From assembly GCA_963402885.1 (NCBI GenBank), contig OY727097.1, positions 12,586,001 to 12,650,000 of the forward strand: a stretch of DNA of 64,000 nt. The letters are read 5' to 3'. The translations under genes and the position numbers were made by a program. Within the stretch, counting starts at the first letter, position 1, and each line of letters starts with the position of its first letter. Source of the stretch: Antedon bifida (taxonomy: Eukaryota; Echinodermata; Crinoidea; Comatulida; Antedonidae). Below are positions 45,951-57,840 of the stretch, one piece after another. The notes beneath the pieces were generated by a model, which saw only the letters and a program-made list of their open reading frames with translations, did not search any database and had not been told where the DNA came from.

Positions 45951-48900
45951 AAGGCAATCGCCGCCAAAAATACAAAAGTAAAACAAACAACGTACTTTCA
46001 CGATTTCCTTATCATAATAAAATAATATATGAATTTAACTGTAATATTGTATACATAGTAATTGCCATTGCATATATTATTATTATATATTATAAGGTTA
46101 GGCTTTATTTGCTCTTATGCTTATTTCCTCCAACGTACAGAGTACGTAGGGCTTCCAATTTGCTTTTATACCTGTTAATTTAAAAATCGTTTATGCCTAT
46201 TGTTGCATAACGTTCAAATTTAGACTGTAAATACTGGGATGATCACCCTAAATTTTCTTTTTCAATTAACAATTTTATATTTCACAGCTAGAAAAAAGCA
46301 TACAGAGTTTTTTTTATTCATAACTGTTGAATTGCATCCCAATACATGGTACCTATTGGTATTATATCTATAAATATAAAGTACTCTCTTATAAATAGAT
46401 ATCCAAACTACTCCAACTACCTAATCTAATAATAGTACTATTAGCATACTACTGTACACTTTGTAGACAAGAAATAAGTTGTATCCACCTAGAGGACTTA
46501 TGGTAGTACTGTACAGTCGATCGTCCTCTCACTGGCCCGGTCAACATAATCTACGCCTAGATTATTACAGTAATTAAAATACATATTTACAGAGATTTTT
46601 TTTTTTTTTGCAGAAAAGTTATGTGTAGAGAAAGCAGTACTCGTAATAAAAACTAAGCAGGTTGTACTCTTGAACGCAAACTGGCAGGATATTTTAAATA
46701 TTTTTTATTGTTGAAATGATGGAATCCTAACGTCATTTTCCACGAATTGGAGACAAAGACATATTACGATCCTTTTATTTAAATTTATTTGGATAGACCT
46801 CCATGTAAATTCATTAAAGGCTATATGATTGTTTTATATTTTAATATGTGATAGTAGAAAATCATTGTGCATAATGAGGACTAAGAATCTAATATTTACT
46901 TGCATTCTCATCTTTTTAAAATTGTATTTATAATGCTGGTAATGAGTTTACTATTGAAAAAGTCATGTTTCCACTTATCTCAAATTGTGGCACACCTCTA
47001 ACCTTGTTAGAACTGACTGTGTTCTACATTATTCTGCTATATAATAGTGCTTCCACCATACTTCAACCTGGTAATTGAATAAATTTCACCGGGGTAAAAT
47101 TTAAACTAATTATCATCCTTTAACATAAAGTATCCTCCTAAAACATGTATTTGTACTGTACTTCATCTAATATCCATTACTTAATACTAATTTGGGTGAT
47201 TTATGTCTAACTTCAGGAATGATCTGAGGCTAGAAAAACGAATTTCTGTACATATAATTTATATAAAAAATAAACCAATGTTTTCCTAATAACTTAACCC
47301 CTAGGTTGATAACTAACAAAGAAATTATTGAAATTGTGTTCTTACAATATAGGTGTACTGTATCTACATATGCATACTGCGTTGAAAAGAAGAATGTTTT
47401 ATAGTTATTATAGGTTATTTCCAAATATTAAAGGTCTGATATCTAACAGAAACTAAATGTTACCAAACTATGTTTTTGAAAATCTTTATGATATAATAAT
47501 TATAATAATATGAACATAATATTAAATTATATTGACTATTTTTGATAATCATCATGTCCTTATAAATTCATTTATATTTATTTTGTGGTAATATAGTTTA
47601 TATATTATGTATTAAATAAATTGGTAAGGCCCTATACTGTTTATATTTAAGGAAAGTTTATAATACACTATTATTTTATGCCTACCAATATTAGTATTAA
47701 TTGTTTATGTAACTATTTTGTCTAATTGCATTGAATTTTTGTATAGGCCAATGGCATTAACGTTTTTCTCAAAGTAAATTAGCCTAATAATGCCATATTT
47801 AGACACATAATTCATTGATTTCTGATATTCTGTACTTGTGTATGCATTACTAAAATAGTAGTAATTTTATTACTTTTATAATGTATGTATAAACATTTAT
47901 TCATTTTTTTTTTTACATTTTTAAATTTAAAAATTATTAAAATACCTATCTACCTTTCTGTTATTGTTACTATTATAATATTTTTTGAGGCAGATTGATT
48001 TCAATAAAAAAAATTTAAAACAATTAATTTGACTTATACTGTACTATGTTAGTTCAGGAGATGAAGTGTGTGTGGGCAGAATCTGGTGTGTTGGGTGTTG
48101 GTGATGTGAGGTGTATTTTTGTCACTTTAAGACCTAAATTAGATGTTTTCTGAAGAAAAGAAGTAAGCGGATAGGCTTTCAAACAACTTCAAGAAGATTC
48201 ACACAGAAATAATTACTTCCCAATAAAATAGTATGTAACAGTTTATATTACAGTACGTTGAATAAACTCGAGCGGAAAAATAACACACATAAAAAAACAT
48301 TCATTTTCTTGTCGAAAAGCGCCCTCTCTAGTTTTCTATTAATTTATTAATAATTATTATTAATTAATGAGTAATATAAACATATTTTTAACATTTAATG
48401 CTTGAAGCTGATTCTACTCATAACAAAGTTTCATACCTCCAAATTTCATGAACGTATTCAAAGCACTTCAATAAATATACCATTGAACATTAAAAATTAG
48501 GGTTATGATAGAATTTTGCTTAAAAACATATACAAAAAACATCGATAAAAAATACTTTTCGAATTTAAAAACATTTGAAACTTTTTTAATATGTTCAATA
48601 TAGGTTGCTCTATTCACAGAAACAAAATTTCATTCATGAACGGTTTTTTTTCGTTGTTTTTTCAAAATCGTTATTAGGTTTAAAAAATGCGTTGGAGTTG
48701 TATGATCTTTCATAAGTGTACATTTTGTAAAAACGTAAATTTAAAAAATCAGTGATATGGCTCGATATTTATTTATTTTTTGCAATATGGATGGAGCAAC
48801 CTATATTGAACATTTCTACCAAGTATCAAATGTTTTTGAATACGAAAAATATTTTTTATCGATGTTTTTTGTATATGTTTTTAAGCAAAATTCTATCATA

Positions 48901-51900
48901 ACCCTAATTTTTAATGTTCAATGTGATATTTATTGAAGTGCTTTGAATACGTTGATGAAATTTGGAGGTATGAAACTTTGTTAGGAGTAGAATCAGCTTC
49001 AAGCATTAAATTTTAAAAATATGTTTATATTACTCATTAATTAATAATAATTATTAATAAATTAATAGAAAACTAGAGAGGGCGCTTTTCGACAAAAAAA
49101 TGAATGTTTTTTTATGTGTGTTATTTTTCCGCTCGAGTTTATTCAATGTACTGTAATATACACTGTTACATACTATTTTATTTGGAAGTAATTATTTATG
49201 TGTGAATCTTCTTGAAGTTGTTTGAAAGCCTATCCTCTTACTTCTTTTCTTCAGAAAACATCTAATTTAGGACTTAAAGTGACAAAAATACACCTCACAT
49301 CACCAACCTCCAACACACCAGATTCTGCCCACACACACTTCATCTTCTGAACTAACATACTACAGTATAAGTCAAATTAATTGTTTTAAATTTTTTTTAT
49401 TGAAATCAATCTGCCTCAAAAAATATTATAATAGTAACAATAACAGAAAGGTAGATAGGTATTTTAATAATTTTTAAATTAAAAAATGTAAAAAAAAAAA
49501 TGAATAAATGTTTATACATACATTATAAAAGTAATAAAATAACTACTATTTTAGTAATGCATACACAAGTACAGAATATCAGAAATCAATGAATTATGTG
49601 TCTAAATATGGCATTATTAGGCTAATTTGCTTTGAGAAAAACATTAATGCCATTGGCCTATACAAAAATCCAATGGAATTAGACAAAATAGTTACATAAA
49701 CAATTAATACTAATATTGGTAGGCATAAAATAATAGTGTATATAAACTTTCCTTAAATATAAACAGTATAGGGCCTTACCAATTTATTTAATACATAATA
49801 TATGAACTATATTACCACAAAATAAATATAAATGAATTTATAAGGACATGATGATTATCAAAAATAGTAAATATAATTTAATATTATGTTCATATTATTA
49901 TAATTATTATATCATAAAGATTTTCAAAAACATAGTTTGGTAACATTTAGTTTCTGTTAGATATCAGACCTTTAATATTTGGAAATAACCTATAATAACT
50001 ATAAAACATTCTTCTTTTCAACGCAGTATGCATATGTAGATACAGTACACCTATATTGTAAGAACACAATTTCAATAATTTCTTTGTTAGTTATCAACCT
50101 AGGGGTTAAGTTATTAGGAAAACATTGGTTTATTTTTTATATAAATTATATGTACAGAAATTCGTTTTTCTAGCCTCAGATCATTCCTGAAGTTAGACAT
50201 AAATCACCCAAATTAGTATTAAGTAATGGATATTAGATGAAGTACAGTACAAATACATGTTTCAGGAGGATACTTTATGTTAAAGGATGATAATTAGTTT
50301 AAATTTTACCCCGGTGAAATTTATTCAATTACCAGGTTGAAGTATGGTGGAAGCACTATTATATAGCAGAATAATGTAGAACACAGTCAGTTCTAACAAG
50401 GTTAGAGGTGTGCCACAATTTGAGATAAGTGGAAACATGACTTTTTCAATAGTAAACTCATTACCAGCATTATAAATACAATTTTAAAAAGATGAGAATG
50501 CAAGTAAATATTAGATTCATAGTCCTCATTATGCACAATGATTATCTACTATCACATATTAAAATATAAAACAATCATATAGCCTTTAAAGAATTTACAT
50601 GGAGGTCTATCCAAATAAATTTAAATAAAAGGGTCGTAATATGTCTTTGTCACTCTCCAGCTCGTGGAAAATGAAGTTAGGATTCCATCATTTCAACAAC
50701 AAAAAATATTCAAAATATCCTGCCAGTTTGCGTACAAGAATATAACCTGCTTAGTTTTTAATACGAGTACTGCTTTCTATACACATAACTTTGATTTCTG
50801 CAAAAAAAAAAAATCTCTGTAATAATTACTTTAATTACTGTAATAATCTAGGCGTAGATTATGTTGACCGGGCCAGTGACAGGACGATCGACTGTACTAC
50901 CATAAGTCCTCTAGGTGGATACAATTTATTTCTTGTCTACAAAGTGTACAGTAGTATGCTAATTAGGTAGTTGGAGTAGTTTGGAGAGATACATCTATTT
51001 ATAAGAGAGTACTGTATATATCAAACTATCTGTGTTGGCCACTTTTTTTAGATATAATACCAATAGGTACCATGTATTGGGATGCAATTTAACAGTTATG
51101 AATACAAAATCTCTATATGATGCTTTAGTGCATTTTTCAGCTGTGAAATATAAAATTGTTAATTGAAAAAGAAAATTTAGGGTGATCATCCCAGTATTTA
51201 CAGTCTAAATTTGATACAACAAATAGGCATAAACGATTTTTAAATTAACATGTATAAAAGCAAATTGAAAGCCCTACGTACTCTGTATTTGGAGGAAATA
51301 AGCATAAGAGCAAATAAAGTCTTGACCACAGGGTGTAATTCACTATTTTAAATCAGTAGTATGACTGTACTTTTGTGTTGGACCATACTGTAATGTGGTC
51401 CAGGTTGACGGGCCAGGAATGATGGTAGTACCAGTATACCGTGTACTGTAGTTTAGCCTCAAGAAAATACCATGTAGTAGTTGGAGTAGTTTGGAGAAAT
51501 ACAGTAGAGATTTACGAGACTTGGTGTGTGATGATTCAGTATGATAATTTGTGCTGTGAAAGACAAAATTGTTGAATTGTGAAGAAAATATTGTAAAATA
51601 TAACAAGGAAATTATAGTTTTATACTATAGTATAATTAAGGGGTAACCGTATAATATATAATAATAATAATAAATGCAATGGCAATTACTAATATTATGT
51701 ATACAATATTACAGTTAAATTCATATATTATTTTATTATGATAAGGAAATCTGTTTTAGAATGACAAAAAGCCGTCCCAACCCAGATTTGAACCAAGCTA
51801 TCAATAAAGCTATACACAGAATACCATTATTGTAGCCGGACTTGGTAGCGTAGACCTACTCTACTAGGCCTAGTAAGATTAGCTAGAAGGATACAGGTCA

Positions 51901-52053
51901 ACCCGTACCCATGCCAACTCGTACCCAACATTTTGGCTCACTCATACCCTCATGGGCTGGCTTGTACTCATCATGGGCTGGCCCGTACCTATGTTTAATG
52001 CTATTAAAAGTATATTTATATTCATTAAAAAGATTCATTCGGTTGGTATTCCA

Positions 52054-52178
52054 AATAAAATATAATAGTTAATTATATCTCAACCGTAACAGTAATAGTA
52101 ATGGTAAATAAAATAATCGTTATTTACTAATACCGTATTACTATTACGGTTGAGATATAATTAACTATTATATTTTAT
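52054..52178. repeat. Hairpin MITE present only in the right fold-back arm
   Basis: AAATAAAATATAATAGTTAA … CTCAACCGTAA pairs with TTACGGTTGAG … TTAACTATTATATTTTAT. It interrupts arm sequence that is continuous on the left (about 45410-45430), with TTTATATT-like sequence at both borders. It inserted after the arms formed. Confidence 0.75.
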
Positions 52179-53160
52179 ATTTATATTACATACGGGTTGG
52201 TTTAGGTATGGGTTAGCCCAGGGTACGAGTTGACCAATTATTTGGGTACGAGTTAGCTAAGTTGGATGGCATGGGTACGGGTTTACCAGCACCCTAGCTA
52301 GAAGAATACGGATACGGGTCAACCCGTACCAATTCCAACCCGGGCGTACCCATCATGGATGGGCTAGAATACTACTTACAGGTTAGGTTAGCCTAGCTGG
52401 GCTAACCCACCTCACCTCTCACATTTCCTGAAAAATAGGCCGAAAACGCGACCGAAATTACTACTGGAGCCCTAGGCCTACTTAATTTAAAATGAACTCT
52501 AGGCTAGGCCTAGCTAGTAGTAGTAGTGATGCGTAGTAGGATAACACCGCTGGCTCTACGAGACCTTTTAATGCTCATATGATGGCTTTTTTTTTTGGGC
52601 GTACCCAATGCGATGGGGCGACTTTGTATTGGGCGACTTTGCGATGGGGCGACTTGACTGGATTCCTGTAGGCCTATGCCTTCTAGGCCTAGGCCAGATT
52701 TCCCATTCCCGCAGACCTATAGCCTATGTTCTTCTAGTAAGGCTAGTGGTTGTACCCTGGTCGACTCGTACCATGCCAACTCATACTTAACTTGCCTAGC
52801 CTCTACGATATTGAGTATGCCCTGCTAAAAAGGTAGATGAGCTACTAAACTAATTACGTAATTCGTATAATCAATAACAATAACTGACTAGGGATTCCCC
52901 TGACTAGAAGGCCAAAAAGCAGAGGAAAACGCCTATCCATTCTTGCATGGCAATACGATAAACCTGCTACTATTCTGGTTGCCGAGTTGATTTTATATTA
53001 AATACATTATTATAACGTTACAAATTGTCTCTAGATAGGAACCTAATGACAGCGATATCGTGTATTAAAAGTACTTAATACAGTCACACAGGTCTCTGGC
53101 AGACTGTCGACAGTCTTCCACACTGAGTGTACTAACAGCTATAGAATCGGGTGCAATAAT

Positions 53161-54474
53161 GAAAATCATCATTGAGCTGTTTCGGCATAAGGAAAACGTT
53201 TTAAACGGCTTGCAACATGGGCCAAATAACCCCGGGTCTCAATGGCGATAAAGTACATGCAGAGTACCAGAACTTAACGGTTCCAGAAACGGATGAAACA
53301 TGAATTTAATTAAGTATGAAAGCAAACATAGCCTACAACGGACAATGATTAATAGTTTCCCGAAGAATTGTTGAATTAAACTAAAATTTGAACTCATCAT
53401 CACCGTGATTAGTTCGGGCTATCCGCGTTAACTCACACCGTGTAACAAACATCTTAAAATACGCACATACCCTATGACCTGAAAAAAACTATTTATAGTG
53501 CTGAATTATTTATATTTTGTGTCATACAGTATTAAGTGCAAATAACCAATAAAGTTAATAGTGTATGTTTTCTTCGTAAAAAACCCAATGTATTGTATGT
53601 GATATTTTTCTTGATAGTATAATATTCAATCTGTTGGTGGATATGATGCATTCTGAAAGTCCTTTAAAGGTTCTGTTAAAAGAAACAATTAACTACGATT
53701 TAATTTTAAACAATGTTAATATATGTTTTGGTATCGGAAAATGTCATAGTTTCGATGCATTAAAAATAAAAAATTTGATCGCTAAAAGATGTATATTCAA
53801 CTGTAACATTTCCCACAAATTTAAAGTCATTGTTAAAAGAAATATTGAAAAAAATATATTGCTTTTGAAAATTTTAATTTGCATGCATATAACCTAAAAT
53901 AGAAAAATGTATGAGTATAGTCTGCCTTTTAACTACTCATGATATGTATACATTTTTGCTTGATTGGTTTTGTATCTTGTTGTTGAAAACGAAAGTGCGA
54001 AGGTTTTGGACAAAGTGTTATGTGACGATTATTACAAAGTGCGACAGGGAGTTTACAGATAGTGCGATGTTTTTGTTCTAAAGACAGTTTATCAGGAATC
54101 GACTCTATGTTTGTCCTTTCTTGAGTTTCGGAATCATAAATTTGATGAGATCTTGCTTGGAGGTATACAAGTCCAAGTAAATGACCGCGACTTTTAAACT
54201 ATCTTTGGTTGATCTGACTTCTCAATGTCAAGATTAACCTTAAAAAAGTAGCACACAAGCACGCGAGCAGCAATTGCACATGACGACCAATAAAACAAGA
54301 ATCATTTGTCATTAAGGAGTTTGGCGAGAAAGGGTATAGCACTTTTGGCATATCTTTAGGTTCCTTCGGTTCGGTACCTTTATGCCAAATATGTATTTAT
54401 ATCGTTTTGAGACAGAATTATTTTACTACTATACATTGGTTTGTAAATAAATACGTTTATAAATACCTATTAAG
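53161..54474. other. Spacer, nothing recognised
   Basis: An open stretch of 87 codons at 53634-53897 (plus) is AT-rich, low in complexity and resembles no family I know; I do not call it a gene. Confidence 0.5.
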
Positions 54475-56745
54475 TCATGTTAATGAAAATGAGAAGAAAT
54501 TACAATAAAGGTGGGTGATTCCCACGAAAGATAAAAAAAAATATCTTTCGGTTCGAGCACGGGGGATTAGAAATTCGTTGGATTTTCTAAGGAGCATACT
54601 GTTAGAACGAGAATTAATAGGAAACCACTCTTTGATGGAATTGGAACAGACGCATCGATGTGCAAATTCTTTAAATAATTTAATTCTTCTCGTATCAAGC
54701 GTCTGAAGATTAGTACTTTTAAGTGCGTTAAGATATGTGTCGTTCCAATATAATCCGAAGCGCTCTTTTTTTAATTCGCTCAATTATGAGAGACTGTTTT
54801 ATAGTAATACAACTATGTAACGCTGTTGAGGCATTCTCGACAATAGGACGAACGTACCCCACATGAACGGCCACCAAATCGCAAGCAGAAACTCCAAATT
54901 AAACGCCTGAGACGATTAAGCATATAAAATCTACGGCTACTATTAGAAATCATATTGCTAATAAGAGTATCCCATCTTAAATTTGCTTGTATAGGGATAC
55001 CGAGAATTTTTATTTCATGCACAAAATCCACCAATTTACCACCTATAACTAAGTTTGGAGGATCAAGAGGGTGTTTTTGCTTTACATTTTGATGGATTGA
55101 GGTTGAGAAAGTTGTGACTAGCCCAGTTGTTATCTAGATCACAAACCTCAGAATCAACAAAAGTGGGATCGCTAGCACGACGGACCTCAACAAGGCTAAC
55201 ATCGTCAACATACTTAAATTTAGATGATTGGGCGTTTACGGCAGCATCGTTAATTATAACGTTAAAAATAATTGGTCCAAACTTAGTACCATGAGGGACG
55301 CCACATAAAAAGCGTTACCCATTCAGAGAGTTCGGAATGGTAACGAACTCTTTGGCGTCTGTTGGTAAGAAAGTCAACTACCCAGGGCAATATTTCATTT
55401 CGAACACCAAGATCAAGAAGCTTTTGGATTGTAAGCCTATGATTGACGGAATCAAAAGCCTTGGTGAAGTCAGTCGCAACTAACGTACCGACTGTGTTTC
55501 GTTCGTCAGAGCCTTTATAAAGAGTATCCAACATCTCAACCAGACAATGAGTTGTTGAAGATCCCTTAATTCCAACAAATTGATGATGATCAATTGCGGG
55601 GGGGGGGGGGGGGGGGATGTGGAGATATCGTTACCGAACCATTTACAAACAAACTCCTCGTAGACTTTTGCTAGAATCGACGTGAGGGATATAGGGCGAA
55701 GATTTGAAACAATAGCAGGTTTAAATTTAGGGATAGGTGTAATAGTGGCGTCTTTCCACATTTGAGGAATGGAACCTTGGGCAAGGAATGCATTAAGAAT
55801 ACTAGTAACAGGGACACTAAATTCGCATGCAAATTCTTTAATCAACTTTCCAGGACGTCCATCGGGTCCTGGGGCTTTTCTGGCGTTAATTAATAAGGCT
55901 GTGAACATTTCCCAGATCTGAATCTGTGGGGGTGGGGGGGGGGGGGGGGGGGATGTGGGGAAGGGTGGGATGTAAGGTTGGAAGGTATCTTATGGCGTTA
56001 AATCGGGCGGCTATTATGTAAGATTGAGGCAAAACTCTGATTGATTGCGTTAGCAATGGGGGACTCCGGGGACTGAAATGTTGGGAAGGGATTGTAATTT
56101 ATTGCTCATAATTTGGATTCCTTTATGCCAATTGGATGGATCATTCTCTTTTAAATTTTAAAGGCGGTCTTGATAAAAGGATTTTTTGATTATTTGATAG
56201 AGAAAATGATTTTGTTTCTAAGGAACGTTTTATTCTGGCAAAAGGTTACTTGGCGCTTTTTAATGAGAATCTTAGTTTCTGGGGTCATCCAAGATTTGTC
56301 ATTAGTATGCATTTTAGAAGTTTTTAGTGGAAAGTGAGTGTTAATAAATAATTGACTGTACGATAAAATAAATCAGCCTTAGCTTGGGGTGACTTAGCTT
56401 CTAGGACTTCAACCCAAGATTGGCCAGTTATCCACCTCCCAAATTCAAACATATGATGCTTAGGCATAGGTCTAAAAATATTTTTCCTAATAATACCCTT
56501 TAATTTAAGGCCGCTCGGGGCCCAAAAACAGTATTATGGTCACTATTACAAATTGGTGCACAAACAACTGGTTTACAATAAACGTTATTAATGTTAGTAA
56601 CAATAATGTCCAAAATAGCAAGTTCACGTGTAGGTGTCACGAACACTTGCTTCATAGAGTGAGCACGCATATACAGTTATTCTTAATAACGGCTTCTAAT
56701 TCGTCAATTTTGTTTGAGTACGGAGCGAGTGTTTGTAAGTAAAAC
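54475..56745 (-). mobile_element. CR1/L2-like LINE, internally deleted (LINE-1 of two)
   Basis: Minus strand, 5' end near 56745. It opens with SNKIDELEAVIKNNCICVLT (start of the endonuclease), then jumps to VFVTPTRELAILDIIVTN and SDHNTVFGP (end of the endonuclease), so most of that domain is deleted. A linker (KSWMTPETKILIKKRQ) follows. Reverse transcriptase blocks are APGPDGRPGKLI, LRPISLTSILAKVYE, ATDFTKAFDSVNH and PHGTKFGPIIFNVIINDA, with the active site FKYVDD near 55215. Then come KILGIPIQANLRWD and the C-terminal FGLYWNDTYLNALKSTNLQT / ARTERYFF block. Several frame breaks; two poly-G runs (55600-55616, 55937-55952). The 5' end abuts GTCGG element copy B. Confidence 0.85.
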
Positions 56746-56749
56746 AAGG

Positions 56750-57550
56750 CCATATACATGGCTGCAGTTGCGTGCTCAAGTTAGTGTTTACCGACCGACC
56801 GACCAACCGACTGAAATTGCTGAACATGTTTAAAAATGTTGAAAATGTGTAAAAGCATTTATGACAATGACAATGACAACTTTTTTTATTTTCTTTGTAA
56901 ATAAAGTAAATAAATTAACTTTTATAATTACAAAATTGATTTAACAAAGAAAATGGGAAAATTCTTGAAGCAGATGCTTATATTTTTTTAATTTACACGT
57001 GCGTAGCCTGTCACTTTTGACGTGTTCGTATAACGTAATTTCGAGTTGTAAAGTGAATCAAATATGATGACATTAAGGAAAGGTGGTAAAACAGAAATCA
57101 TGTGCAGTGCGCGTGCTAAAATCTGCGCACTCATTGCAATGTTTTAAACGCTTAAAATTGACTGAAACGTACTCTAATTTCATCGAAAAAAAATTAGACA
57201 ATTTTTAAAATTTTAAGCGCGCGTACACATGCGTTATATGCGCTATGCACGTAATTGTATTGCCATATGATCAAAAATGTCCTGAAATTTATGAGTACCA
57301 ATTTTTATTTAATTGTGATTCATGCTTGTGAAGATATGATTACAAACGTGATTTCGTTAAATCGTGCGTAGACCGCGTACTTTTTGATTGCGCACCGTGA
57401 AAAACATAACCACATCGAAAAATGGACTTAGCTAGATGAAACTGATATCAAGAAAAGGCCATATACAAGTTAGTGTTTACCGACCGACCGACCGACCAAC
57501 AAACCGACATAGTGAGCTGTAAAGTCGCGTTGCACGCGACTAAAAACAGG
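56750..57550 (-). mobile_element. GTCGG-repeat element, copy B
   Basis: Inverted relative to copy A: GGCCATATACATGGCTGCAG, GTTAGTGTTTACCGACCGAC and repeats, about 650 bp of core matching copy A in reverse, then a second GTTAGTGTTTACCGACCGAC array, GACATAGTGAGCTGTA and hairpin GTCGCGTTGCACGCGAC before TAAAAAC. Core homologies include GCGTAGCCTGTCACTTTTGA and ATTGTATTGCCATATGATCA. Confidence 0.8.
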
Positions 57551-57593
57551 TATAAGACCGCCAACGGTTTTGGGAGTGAAATGAAAAGTGTTC

Positions 57594-57840
57594 TTACCCA
57601 AATCCGCCAGATTCTTGAGAGATCATGTTTACATATATTAAATTGGCATTAGGCCTACGTATCATGGAGTTGGCATCACGAAAATTAGCGATATGTCCAT
57701 AGCACCAAGAAACAACACGTATTCTACGCTTAGTACCACGACGGTGGCTTCGTTTTCTACGTTTAACCCGCTTGCAGGTGGTACGCAAATAGTTCGTCGA
57801 GTTCACGTTGTTCCACATGTGCACTACGCTGCTCCCGTGG
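57594..57840 (-). CDS. Basic ORF fragment, possibly a LINE 5' region
   Basis: An open minus-strand stretch reads YLRTTCKRVKRRKRSHRRGT and KRRIRVV, then MIRRPNANLIYVNMISQESG. Arg/Lys-rich starts followed by an RNxNL-like block occur at the beginning of ORF2 in some CR1/L2 LINEs. It lies between the 3' end of the second LINE and the hairpin end of GTCGG copy B. Function not established. Confidence 0.3.

Larger units (their letters stand above)
44360..53153. mobile_element. 8.8-kb fold-back element with 4.3-kb inverted arms and 7-bp target duplication
   Basis: Left arm 44360-48610 and right arm 48794-53153 are inverted copies; the spacer is 183 bp. The outer ends are CACCCGATTCTGTAGCTGTT and its near-perfect inverse ending GAATCGGGTG. 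CAATAAT stands immediately outside both ends (44353-44359 and 53154-53160), an exact direct duplication of the target. Arm identity is high throughout; one 64-codon open stretch (47424-47230 minus and 50173-49979 plus) is identical at protein level. No transposase, integrase, polymerase or capsid-like protein is recognised. Arms differ by indels: a 290-bp duplication only in the left and a hairpin MITE only in the right. Sea urchin TU elements are known precedents for long inverted-repeat fold-back transposons. A palindromic assembly artefact is the main alternative, though the target duplication argues against it. Confidence 0.85.

Noticed and set aside
44360-53153. Polinton/Maverick interpretation of the long inverted repeat
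   Set aside because: No protein-primed polymerase, integrase, ATPase or capsid-like ORF is visible, the target duplication is 7 bp rather than 6, and the arms fill almost the whole element.
53634-53897. 87-codon plus-strand ORF as a gene
   Set aside because: Low-complexity Ile/Asn/Lys-rich translation in AT-rich sequence with no splice context or family resemblance.
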